Source of the DNA: Nitrospirota bacterium
Lineage (GTDB): Bacteria; Nitrospirota; Thermodesulfovibrionia; JACRGW01
Direction: 5' to 3'
Assembly (NCBI GenBank): GCA_016212195.1
Contig: JACRGW010000055.1
Span: 1-5,826, forward strand
DNA: 5,826 nucleotides
Shown: in pieces, positions 1-5,488 of the stretch
Layout: every line of letters begins with the position of its first letter
Position numbering within the stretch: position 1 is the stretch's first letter
Translations under genes and position numbers: made by a program
The notes under the pieces: model-generated
What the model was told of the DNA's origin: nothing
Databases searched by the model: none
Seen by the model: the letters and a program-made list of their open reading frames with translations, nothing else

Positions 1-492
1 CTTTCTGTTTTTCTAATATCTTCAGCCTATGGTGCAGAAAAAACCTTAAAGATTGGATATGTGGATCTTCAAAAGGCCGTAAATGAGTCTCAGGCCGGTC
101 AGAAGGCGACAAAGACTATGACAGACCTTATGATGGCCAAACAGAAGAGCGTTGAAGATAAGGCTAAGGAGATAGAGAAACTCAAAGCAGAGATTGAAAA
201 ACAGGCTACTGTCTTAAGCCCCGAGGCAAAGAAACAAAAGGAAGAGAAACTGGAGAAGGACTGGAGGGACTATCAGAGGATGGTAAGAGACTCTCAGGAG
301 GAAGTCCAGAAGAAAGAGATAGAGCTTGTTAATCCAATTATAAAGAGCCTTAGGGAAACAATAAAACAGATCGGAGAAGAGGAAGGCTACACCATAATCC
401 TGCAGAAAGCCGATTTAATCCTTTATTCATCTCCGGTTTATGACCTTACTGAGAAGGTCATAAAGAGATATGACCAGCCTCAGAAGAAATGA
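1..492 (+). CDS. skp: Skp/OmpH-family periplasmic chaperone, 5' end missing
   Basis: This is the 3' part of a gene that begins before the window: the frame is open from base 1 and reads 163 residues to a TGA at 490-492. The first eleven residues (LSVFLISSAYG) look like the end of a Sec signal peptide, with probable cleavage after AYG. The mature protein then starts AEKTLKIGYVDLQKAV, which matches the OmpH family opening (IGYVDLQKAV). A GTG at 61 encodes the Val of GYVDL and is not a start. Residues about 45-125 are very rich in Lys, Glu and Gln with heptad-like spacing, as in the coiled-coil arms of Skp. The end (GYTIILQKADLILYSSPVYDLT) is the usual OmpH C-terminal strand region. The mature length of about 152 residues suits the family (E. 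coli about 141). Skp-type proteins bind unfolded outer-membrane proteins in the periplasm, and an skp-lpxD order is common. Its stop overlaps the lpxD start by 4 bp (ATGA). Confidence 0.9.
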   Translation, partial: LSVFLISSAYGAEKTLKIGYVDLQKAVNESQAGQKATKTMTDLMMAKQKSVEDKAKEIEKLKAEIEKQATVLSPEAKKQKEEKLEKDWRDYQRMVRDSQEEVQKKEIELVNPIIKSLRETIKQIGEEEGYTIILQKADLILYSSPVYDLTEKVIKRYDQPQKK

Positions 493-1604
493 TAAAGAAA
501 TTAAGGGAACTGGCTGAGCTTGTAGGTGGCTCTGTAATCGGAAACGGAGATATCGATATAAAGGGTATCTCCGGTATCAAAGAGGCAGATGAGGGAGACA
601 TTACATTTATAGCTCATACCAAATATCTCCCCGACCTCGAGAAGACACGGGCAACGGCAGTAATCATAGGTGAAAAGATTTTAGACTCCAGACTCCCCGG
701 CCTCGCTCCGCGAAGCGGGGCGGGCCAGACTCCAGATTCCAGACTTACTCTTTTAAGGGTCAAAAACCCTTACTTTGCCTTCAGCAAAATTCTGGAGCTA
801 TTCTCGAAAAGGCCCTATCAGCCAACAGGGATAAGTAATAAGGCATTGATTGGAGAGGGCTGCAGCCTCGGCAAAGAGATCTCTGTACATCCCTATGTAG
901 CCCTGGAAGAAAGGGTCAGTATAAGAGACAGGGTCACACTTTTCCCCGGTGTTTATATCGGGAAGGGCTCAGAGATAGGAGAGGATAGTATTATCTATCC
1001 CAATGTATCTATAAGGGAAGATATAAAAATCGGAAAACGAGTTATCATTCATAGTGGCACTGTAATAGGAAGTGATGGTTTCGGTTTTGTAGAAGAAGGA
1101 GGACGGTATCATAAAATCCCTCAGGTTGGTAATGTCCTTATAGAGGACGATGTTGAGATAGGTGCAAACTGTACAATTGACAGGGCAACCCTTGGAAGTA
1201 CTATTATAAAGAGAGGGACAAAGATAGACAATCTTGTCCATATCGCCCATAATGTCATAATAGGAGAGGACTCGATAATAGTCGCCCAGGTTGGTATATC
1301 GGGGAGTACGGAGATCGGAAAACATGTAATACTGGCAGGACAGGCAGGTATCGCTGATCACATAAAGATCGGGGATAATGTGGTGGTTATTGCCCAGTCA
1401 GGTGTCGGTCATGATATAGAATCAAATCAGGTTATCTCTGGAACGCTTGCCATCCCTCATAAGGACTGGCTAAAGGCCCAGGCCATCTTTGCCAAACTCC
1501 CTGAGATCAGAAAGAAGATAACGGACCTTGAAGAAAGGATCAAAAGATTAGAAGGCATTAACTCCAAAGGAGGAGAGAAAAATGGAGATCAGGGAAATTC
1601 TTAA
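489..1604 (+). CDS. lpxD: UDP-3-O-(3-hydroxyacyl)glucosamine N-acyltransferase LpxD
   Basis: 371 residues. LpxD transfers a 3-hydroxyacyl chain from acyl-ACP to the 2-amine of the UDP-3-acyl sugar, the third step of lipid A synthesis, in the cytoplasm. An N-terminal uridine-binding domain (about 1-115; ITFIAHTKY and VKNPYFAF are typical) is followed by a left-handed beta-helix of hexapeptide repeats (about 117-330) and a C-terminal helix (about 335-358). NLVHIAHNV contains H254, matching catalytic H239 of E. coli as I recall that sequence, and H291 matches E. coli H276. Both are shifted by 15, so the extra length lies N-terminal to them. The extra length is the hairpin insert at residues about 66-87 (positions 683-747), between the conserved TAVII and VKNPY segments. 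The frame is intact and every key residue is present, so the protein is probably active. The ATG overlaps the skp stop (ATGA) and has only a weak purine run (agaag) before it, suggesting coupled translation. The last residues are encoded by DNA that also holds the fabZ ribosome binding site and start. Confidence 0.95.
   Translation: MIKKLRELAELVGGSVIGNGDIDIKGISGIKEADEGDITFIAHTKYLPDLEKTRATAVIIGEKILDSRLPGLAPRSGAGQTPDSRLTLLRVKNPYFAFSKILELFSKRPYQPTGISNKALIGEGCSLGKEISVHPYVALEERVSIRDRVTLFPGVYIGKGSEIGEDSIIYPNVSIREDIKIGKRVIIHSGTVIGSDGFGFVEEGGRYHKIPQVGNVLIEDDVEIGANCTIDRATLGSTIIKRGTKIDNLVHIAHNVIIGEDSIIVAQVGISGSTEIGKHVILAGQAGIADHIKIGDNVVVIAQSGVGHDIESNQVISGTLAIPHKDWLKAQAIFAKLPEIRKKITDLEERIKRLEGINSKGGEKNGDQGNS
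683..747 (+). repeat. GC-rich palindromic element inserted in frame within lpxD
   Basis: Heptamers agactcc-agactcc (683-696) on the left and agactcc-agattcc-agactta (727-747) on the right flank a hairpin. Bases 702-711 pair with 715-724 around a GAA loop (10 bp with two G-T pairs), and GG at 699-700 can extend the stem to CC at 725-726 past a bulge. The DSRL-encoding copies at 684-695 and 735-746 are 51 bp apart, exactly 17 codons. Removing one repeat unit leaves lpxD in frame and near the E. coli length in this region. The 51-bp unit has 38 G/C bases (75%) in otherwise AT-richer DNA. The shape resembles palindromic elements that insert inside protein genes, such as the Rickettsia RPEs, but I claim no homology to them. 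Confidence 0.7.
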
Positions 1605-2019
1605 AACACTACCCCATAAATATCCTTTTCTGTTAATCGACAAGATACTCGAGTTAGAACCTGGAAAGAGGGTTGTAGGAATAAAGAATGTGACGATCAA
1701 TGAACCTTTTTTTCAGGGCCATTTCCCTGAATACCCTATCATGCCCGGTGTATTGATTATAGAAGCAATGGCACAGTTAGGTGGAGTGCTTGCATTTAAA
1801 TCCAATGACGAGAAAGATAAACTCGTTTATTTTTTAGGCATAGATAAGGCTAAATTTAGAAAGCCTGTTTTTCCGGGAGACCAGATCCGCTTAGAGGTAG
1901 AGCTCATACAGCAGAGGGTCAACGTATGGAAGCTTAAAGGCAGCGCCTTTGTAGAAGATAAATTGGTATGCGAGGCAGAACTTATGGCAATGATAACAGA
2001 TAAAACTCTTGAAAAGTGA
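1582..2019 (+). CDS. fabZ: 3-hydroxyacyl-ACP dehydratase FabZ
   Basis: 145 residues, the normal length for FabZ. It dehydrates 3-hydroxyacyl-ACP to trans-2-enoyl-ACP in type II fatty acid synthesis, in the cytoplasm. The protein shows the single hot-dog fold signatures: LPHKYPFLLID (10-20), then GHFPEYPIMPGVLIIEAMAQ (46-65), which carries the catalytic pair H47 and E61 with the family spacing of 14 residues. FRKPVFPGDQIRLEVEL near residue 92 is also typical. The ATG at 1582 lies 8 nt after a strong AGGAGG (1568-1573), and the gene overlaps the end of lpxD by 23 bp, so the two are surely co-transcribed. fabZ between lpxD and lpxA is a widespread arrangement. FabZ and the Lpx acyltransferases draw on the same 3-hydroxyacyl-ACP, so co-expression can balance phospholipid against lipid A. 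Nothing is missing or unusual. Confidence 0.96.
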   Translation: MEIREILKTLPHKYPFLLIDKILELEPGKRVVGIKNVTINEPFFQGHFPEYPIMPGVLIIEAMAQLGGVLAFKSNDEKDKLVYFLGIDKAKFRKPVFPGDQIRLEVELIQQRVNVWKLKGSAFVEDKLVCEAELMAMITDKTLEK

Positions 2020-2020
2020 A

Positions 2021-2024
2021 AGGA
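2021..2024 (+). promoter_or_regulatory. Ribosome binding site deciding the lpxA start
   Basis: AGGA lies just after the fabZ stop and 5 nt before ATG 2030. This favours ATG 2030 over an in-frame TTG at 2009, which lies inside fabZ and has no such motif at a suitable distance. Confidence 0.6.
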
Positions 2025-2029
2025 AGAAA

Positions 2030-2881
2030 ATGAAAGGTAGAAGATCAAAGACATACGCTGAACCTTGCCCTGAATCATCAGAGTTAAGTTCAGGATTTTT
2101 TGATTCAGAAGAGATACATCCGTCAGCTATTATCCATAAAAATACGATAATCGGCAAAGATGTTTCTATAGGTCCTTATTCGATAATCGGAGATGGCGTG
2201 AGAATCGGTGACAGGACAAAGATAGGTCCTCATGTTGTAATCTATGGTCCTACAGAAATAGGAGACGATTGCTTCTTTTACCAGTTCTCTGCAATCGGAG
2301 GACTTCCACAGGATCTGAAATATAAGGGAGACGATACAAAAATCAGAATTGGAAATAGGAATACCTTAAGGGAATTCGTAACAATCCACAGGGCATCATC
2401 ATATGGAACCGGAGAAACTGTAATAGGAGACGACAACTATCTGATGGCTTATGTCCATATAGCCCATGATTGCCGTTTGGGAAATAATATCATCATGTCA
2501 AATAGTGCAACACTCGGGGGACATATAGAAATAGAGGACTACGCAATTGTGGGTGGGCTTTCAGCCATACATCAGTTTACAAGAGTTGGTGTCTATGCAA
2601 TGGTCGGTGGGTGTTCAGCAATAGTCCAGGATGTTCCACCTTATACAACAGCTGTCGGAAACAGGGCAAAACTCTATGGCCTGAACCTCATAGGTCTCAG
2701 GAGGCATGGTTTCTCAGAAAATACAATAAGCACTCTTAAAAAGGCGTACAAGATTATCTTCCAATCAAAACTCACCCTCAAAGTTGCTATAAAAAGAGCA
2801 AGGGAGGAGATAAAAGGGTCAAAGGAGGTAGACCATCTACTCCACTTCATTGAAAAATCCGAAAGGGGGATCTGTCGCTGA
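2030..2881 (+). CDS. lpxA: Acyl-ACP:UDP-sugar O/N-acyltransferase LpxA, N-terminally extended
   Basis: 283 residues from ATG 2030. LpxA carries out the first step of lipid A synthesis, moving a 3-hydroxyacyl chain from ACP to position 3 of UDP-GlcNAc, or of UDP-GlcNAc3N where that sugar is made. The left-handed beta-helix begins at IHPSAII (29-35). YVHIAHDC holds H146, matching catalytic H125 of E. coli; AIHQF holds H181 (E. coli H160); LPQDLKY, TIHR, GLRRHGF and the C-terminal helical domain ending SERGICR are all typical. The offset from E. coli stays at 21, so there are no internal indels and the whole difference is N-terminal. Residues 1-28 are low-complexity and charged or Ser-rich, and their DNA contains nested inverted repeats (2057-2108). 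G194 sits at the acyl-length position (E. coli G173). The gene starts 11 bp after fabZ. gnnA and gnnB nearby suggest a diamino sugar substrate. The family call is firm, the start less so. Confidence 0.94.
   Translation: MKGRRSKTYAEPCPESSELSSGFFDSEEIHPSAIIHKNTIIGKDVSIGPYSIIGDGVRIGDRTKIGPHVVIYGPTEIGDDCFFYQFSAIGGLPQDLKYKGDDTKIRIGNRNTLREFVTIHRASSYGTGETVIGDDNYLMAYVHIAHDCRLGNNIIMSNSATLGGHIEIEDYAIVGGLSAIHQFTRVGVYAMVGGCSAIVQDVPPYTTAVGNRAKLYGLNLIGLRRHGFSENTISTLKKAYKIIFQSKLTLKVAIKRAREEIKGSKEVDHLLHFIEKSERGICR
2057..2108 (+). repeat. Nested inverted repeats in the lpxA N-terminal extension
   Basis: CTGAAC (2057-2062) pairs with GTTCAG (2087-2092). CCTGAA (2068-2073) pairs with TTCAGG (2088-2093). CTGAATCA (2069-2076) pairs with TGATTCAG (2101-2108). 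These alternative stems overlap one another and fall exactly in the segment that has no counterpart in E. coli LpxA. They may be the remains of a short palindromic repeat, but the arms are short and chance cannot be excluded. Confidence 0.35.
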
Positions 2882-2899
2882 GGTTAATGTAAATTTCAA

Positions 2900-3039
2900 G
2901 TCATTCCTGCCCCGCATCGAGGTGCGGGATAAACTCCAGCAGGAATCCAGGGTTTTCCATAAAAAGGGGAATCAAGTTTCTTAATAGATATTTGCTTTCT
3001 CAGGGACTGTATCTGAATTCCAGCTTGCGCGAGAATGAC
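2900..3039. repeat. Composite inverted repeat (MITE/REP-like) between lpxA and lpxI
   Basis: The left arm begins GTCATTCCTGC (2900-2910) and ends AGCAGGAATCCAGG (about 2938-2951). The right arm, 3013-3039, starts CTGAATTCCAG and ends GAGAATGAC; its reverse complement begins GTCATTCTCGC and ends GGAATTCAG, a diverged inverted copy of the left arm. Inside the left arm, ATTCCTGC (2903-2910) pairs with GCAGGAAT (2939-2946), enclosing CCCGCA (2911-2916) paired with TGCGGG (2923-2928). The GTCATTCC...GGAATCCAG pattern is like short dispersed repeats I recognise from many environmental genomes. It has no coding capacity. The stem is not followed directly by a T-run, so it is not a clear terminator, though the transcript would be structured here. 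The remaining bases between lpxA and lpxI show nothing else. Confidence 0.7.
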
Positions 3040-3063
3040 AATAATATTTTAGTTTTTTCAATT

Positions 3064-3861
3064 ATGGAGAGCATCGGTCTTATTGCAGGAAGTGGTAATC
3101 TTCCTTTAATACTTTTAGAAAGGATAAAAAAGGATGGACTCAGGGTTGTGACTATCGCCTTTAAGGGTTTATCCTCTGATAATCTTGATGCCTCAGATAC
3201 TACCTATTGGATCAGCCCTGGAGAGCTTGGCAGACTTATAGGAATCCTCAAGGATGAAGGAATAAAAAGGGCTATTATGGCAGGGAAGGTTCCAAAGACC
3301 CTTATGTTTACCGATATTGAACCTGATTTAAGGGCAATGTCCTTCTTCCTCAGACTCAGGGATAAAAAGGACGAATCCTTACTTCTTGCCCTGGCTGAAG
3401 AACTTGAGTCTGAGGGGATCACCTTAGAAGGACTCACAGCTTACCTTAATCACCTCCTTGTTCCAAAAGGTGTACTTACAATAAGAAGCCCTTCTGAAGA
3501 AGAGGTTAAAGATATCGAGTTCGGACTGAAAATTGTGAGGGAAATAGGAAGGCTCGATATAGGTCAGACCGTCGTAATCAAGAATCAGGCTGTTCTTGCT
3601 GTAGAGGCTATAGAGGGAACGGATGAGGCTATAAAGAGGGGCGGAAAATTGGGTAATGGCGATGTGATAGTAATAAAAGTGAGCAAACCAGGTCAGGATA
3701 TGAGATTCGATGTCCCTGTCGTCGGTCTTAAAACAATGGATGCCCTAAAAGAGGCGAATGCAAAGGTTCTTGCCCTCGAGTCAGGAATGACAATACTTCT
3801 CAGCAGAGAAGCAATGATCAAGGAAGCGGACAAAATAGGTCTGTGTATTATTGGAGTTTAA
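3064..3861 (+). CDS. lpxI: UDP-2,3-diacylglucosamine pyrophosphatase LpxI
   Basis: 265 residues from ATG 3064. LpxI hydrolyses UDP-2,3-diacylglucosamine to lipid X (2,3-diacylglucosamine-1-phosphate) and UMP. It replaces LpxH in many alphaproteobacteria and other phyla, is unrelated to it, and attacks the other phosphate. The N-terminus, MESIGLIAGSGNLPLIL, is the family signature. The C-terminal domain shows QTVVIKNQAVLAVEAIEGTD followed by EAIKRGG, then KPGQDMRFDVPVVG (208-221), with acidic residues D212 and D216 in the block expected to be catalytic. The length is typical. The frame stays open upstream to a TTG at 2992, but those 24 residues are translated repeat DNA and match nothing in the family, so ATG 3064 is chosen even though no good ribosome binding site precedes it. 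The gene lies 182 bp after lpxA, and its last 14 bp overlap the end of the convergent rseC-like gene. Confidence 0.93.
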   Translation: MESIGLIAGSGNLPLILLERIKKDGLRVVTIAFKGLSSDNLDASDTTYWISPGELGRLIGILKDEGIKRAIMAGKVPKTLMFTDIEPDLRAMSFFLRLRDKKDESLLLALAEELESEGITLEGLTAYLNHLLVPKGVLTIRSPSEEEVKDIEFGLKIVREIGRLDIGQTVVIKNQAVLAVEAIEGTDEAIKRGGKLGNGDVIVIKVSKPGQDMRFDVPVVGLKTMDALKEANAKVLALESGMTILLSREAMIKEADKIGLCIIGV

Positions 3862-4372
3862 CCATCTCATAATTCTTATGATTACCTGTATAATCAAAAT
3901 ACTTCCTATCTTCATCTGAAAAAACTTCCCCATCAGAAACATCCCGGGACACAATTTTCTCAATTACCATCCTTGAATGGGAATCGAGTTTTTTAAGTCT
4001 CTTGAAGGAGTAAAACAGAGAAAGTGCTAATGATATAAAGGCCAATATAACATCAAGCTGTTTAATACCAAGGTGTTTTCCAATAATATATCCTCCGAAT
4101 GCCCCTGCGATAAGTGCAAAGAGAGGTAATATATAGATTAACAGATACCCCCTTGTCTGTATACCCTGCTCAAAACCAACCTTTACTGTATCTCCCGTAC
4201 GGGCACATAAGGTATTTCTTACAGTCAGCGTAAGCAAACTCATGCCGCCTTTACAGAGACCCATCTGTGCTGCCCCGCAGCCTTTGCACGATTCCGCTCC
4301 CTTTATAAAAACGATGGCGTTTTCACCTTCCAGACGGATTACAGTACCATTTTCCGGTATAGATGCCTTCAT
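3848..4372 (-). CDS. rseC: RseC/MucC-type (SoxR-reducing) inner-membrane protein
   Basis: 174 residues on the minus strand. The family (RseC_MucC) includes E. coli RseC, linked to the sigma-E response and to reduction of the SoxR iron-sulfur cluster together with Rnf/Rsx; its biochemical role is not settled. The N-terminal soluble part opens IPENGTVIRLEGENAIVFI and carries a cysteine cluster, SCKGCGAAQMGLCKGG (C29, C32, C40), with a further C56. This recalls the CxxC...C cluster of the family and could bind metal or be redox active. Two hydrophobic helices follow (about 75-98, with IYILPLFALIAGAFGG, and about 106-123), then KRLKK and a charged tail of about 45 residues, longer than expected from E. 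coli RseC. By the positive-inside rule both ends face the cytoplasm. No strong ribosome binding site precedes the ATG. It is opposite in strand to every neighbour and is not an obvious lipid A gene. Confidence 0.8.
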   Translation of the reverse strand: MKASIPENGTVIRLEGENAIVFIKGAESCKGCGAAQMGLCKGGMSLLTLTVRNTLCARTGDTVKVGFEQGIQTRGYLLIYILPLFALIAGAFGGYIIGKHLGIKQLDVILAFISLALSLFYSFKRLKKLDSHSRMVIEKIVSRDVSDGEVFSDEDRKYFDYTGNHKNYEMVKLQ

Positions 4373-4408
4373 AACTACTTATCATGAAAAAATGTTCCCG
4401 ATATGAGT

Positions 4409-4422
4409 ATGATTTAAATCAT
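4409..4422. promoter_or_regulatory. Perfect 14-bp palindrome, CRP/FNR-like operator candidate
   Basis: ATGATTTAAATCAT is its own reverse complement. Its TGAT-N4-ATCA core is the spacing and half-site of FNR/DNR-type operators (TTGAT-N4-ATCAA), with only the outermost base of each half changed. It lies 36 bp upstream of the rseC-like start and about 35 bp upstream of the candidate -35 of gnnA, so one dimer could act on both divergent genes. Site function is inferred. Confidence 0.4.
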
Positions 4423-4456
4423 GAATTCCGGTTATTTTCACTTACGAAGTAATTAC

Positions 4457-4486
4457 TTGACAGTCTTCTGCAAAATGGGTTATTTA
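4457..4486 (+). promoter_or_regulatory. Candidate sigma-70 promoter for gnnA-gnnB
   Basis: A perfect -35 hexamer TTGACA (4457-4462) is followed 18 bp later by TATTTA (4481-4486), a weak -10 that matches the consensus at only three positions. It lies in the divergent gap, about 60 bp before the gnnA start, where a promoter is needed because the gene upstream runs the other way. The AT-rich leader (4498-4530) shows nothing else clear. Confidence 0.4.
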
Positions 4487-4534
4487 TAGAGTCCACTGTT
4501 TTTTATTACTTAAAATAAAATCTTAAAAAAAGAC

Positions 4535-4540
4535 AGGAGA
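4535..4540 (+). promoter_or_regulatory. Ribosome binding site deciding the GTG start of gnnA
   Basis: AGGAGA lies 6 nt before GTG 4547. It supports a GTG start here, giving the N-terminus MSDKVKVGVVGVG, the usual short lead into a Rossmann fold. No other start codon places the glycine motif as well. Confidence 0.75.
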
Positions 4541-4546
4541 GATGTA

Positions 4547-5488
4547 GTGTCCGATAAGGTAAAGGTTGGTGTTGTTGGAGTCGGTTATTTAGGAAAAACT
4601 CACGCCCGTATCTATTCAGAGTTAGAAGGAGTAAGTCTTGTCGGCGTAGCTGACACTGACAAAGTAAGGGCAGAGGATGTTGCCAGACATACAGGTTCAA
4701 TGCCATTTGTGGATTATTCAGAACTCTTTGGTAAAGTTAATGCTGTAAGTATCGTCGTACCAAGTAAGATTCATCATAGAGTAGCCTCAGATTTTCTGAA
4801 AGAAGGAATAGACATCTTTATAGAAAAACCAATCACGGTCAATCTTAAGGACGCTGAGAACTTAGTAATGATAGCTGATAGAAAGAACCTGATTCTTCAG
4901 GTCGGACATATCGAAAGATTCAATCCTGGTTATATCGCCCTTAAAGGTCTTACCAATAGACCAAGGTTTATCGAAGCACAGAGGTTAAGCCCTTTTACTG
5001 ACAGGGGAACCGATGTGGATGTAACCCTTGATCTTATGATCCATGACATAGATATAGTACTTTCACTTGTGAAATCGGATATTGCCGATATCAGGGCTAC
5101 AGGAATGCCAATGCTTACATCGAGAATAGATGTGGCTAATGCCAGGATAGAGTTTAAGAATGGCTGTGTGGCAAACCTTACAGCAGGTCGCATCTTCCAT
5201 GGGAAGACAAGGAGGATCAGGATATTTGAAGAGGATACATACATATCCCTCGATTATCAGACAAACGAGATCATCAAACATAAAAAGATATCCAGGGGTG
5301 GCCTCTCTACCCTTGATATAAGCCACCTTAAACCTGAAAAAGGCGATCCCCTTAAAGAAGAACTAAAGGCTTTCATTCAATCTGTTAGAAGAAGAACACA
5401 ACCTGTTATATCAGGGATGGAGGCAACTGAAGCACTGAAGGTTGCCATTAAGATATCGGAGATTATAAATGAGAATACCTATGGTTGA
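4547..5488 (+). CDS. gnnA: Gfo/Idh/MocA oxidoreductase, probable UDP-GlcNAc 3-dehydrogenase GnnA
   Basis: 313 residues with a GTG start. An N-terminal Rossmann fold carries GVGYLG (11-16) for NAD binding, and EKP at 93-95 is the family's conserved Lys motif. GHIERFNPGY (120-129) and DLMIHDIDIVL (162-172, with H166 and D169) are typical of the GnnA-like branch, where the His-Asp pair lies at the active site. The C-terminal alpha/beta domain ends in a helix (MEATEALKVAIKISEIINE). In Acidithiobacillus ferrooxidans GnnA oxidises the 3-OH of UDP-GlcNAc to a ketone, which GnnB aminates to UDP-GlcNAc3N. The linkage to lpxA, lpxD and lpxI and to an aminotransferase gene overlapping its end by 20 bp supports this role. 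A related O-antigen sugar dehydrogenase (WlbA/WbpB type) is the main alternative, but those act on uronic acids and usually lie in O-antigen clusters. Confidence 0.82.
   Translation: MSDKVKVGVVGVGYLGKTHARIYSELEGVSLVGVADTDKVRAEDVARHTGSMPFVDYSELFGKVNAVSIVVPSKIHHRVASDFLKEGIDIFIEKPITVNLKDAENLVMIADRKNLILQVGHIERFNPGYIALKGLTNRPRFIEAQRLSPFTDRGTDVDVTLDLMIHDIDIVLSLVKSDIADIRATGMPMLTSRIDVANARIEFKNGCVANLTAGRIFHGKTRRIRIFEEDTYISLDYQTNEIIKHKKISRGGLSTLDISHLKPEKGDPLKEELKAFIQSVRRRTQPVISGMEATEALKVAIKISEIINENTYG

Noticed and set aside
61..63. GTG as the start of the first gene
   Set aside because: The frame is open upstream to base 1 and encodes a signal-peptide end plus the IGYVDL segment; GTG 61 is an internal Val codon.
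969..1361. Long open frame on the minus strand inside lpxD
   Set aside because: It lies fully within a clear lpxD gene, has an odd Tyr/Ser/Cys-rich composition and no recognisable motif; it reflects the codon pattern of the hexapeptide repeats.
2009..2011. TTG as the lpxA start
   Set aside because: It lies inside fabZ without a suitable ribosome binding site; ATG 2030 has AGGA 5 nt upstream.
2900..2951. Rho-independent terminator after lpxA
   Set aside because: The nested hairpin is real, but its stem is separated from the short TTTT (2953-2956) by other bases and it belongs to a repeat-like element; termination may occur but the signature is not there.
4453..4500. Terminator or hairpin before gnnA (ACAGT paired with ACTGT, then a T-run)
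   Set aside because: The arms are only 5 bp and 30 nt apart, and the region overlaps the better-supported TTGACA promoter.
4930..5326. Two minus-strand open frames inside gnnA
   Set aside because: Both are complementary to well-conserved gnnA coding sequence and resemble no family; similar minus-strand frames inside fabZ/lpxA and lpxI were dismissed for the same reason.
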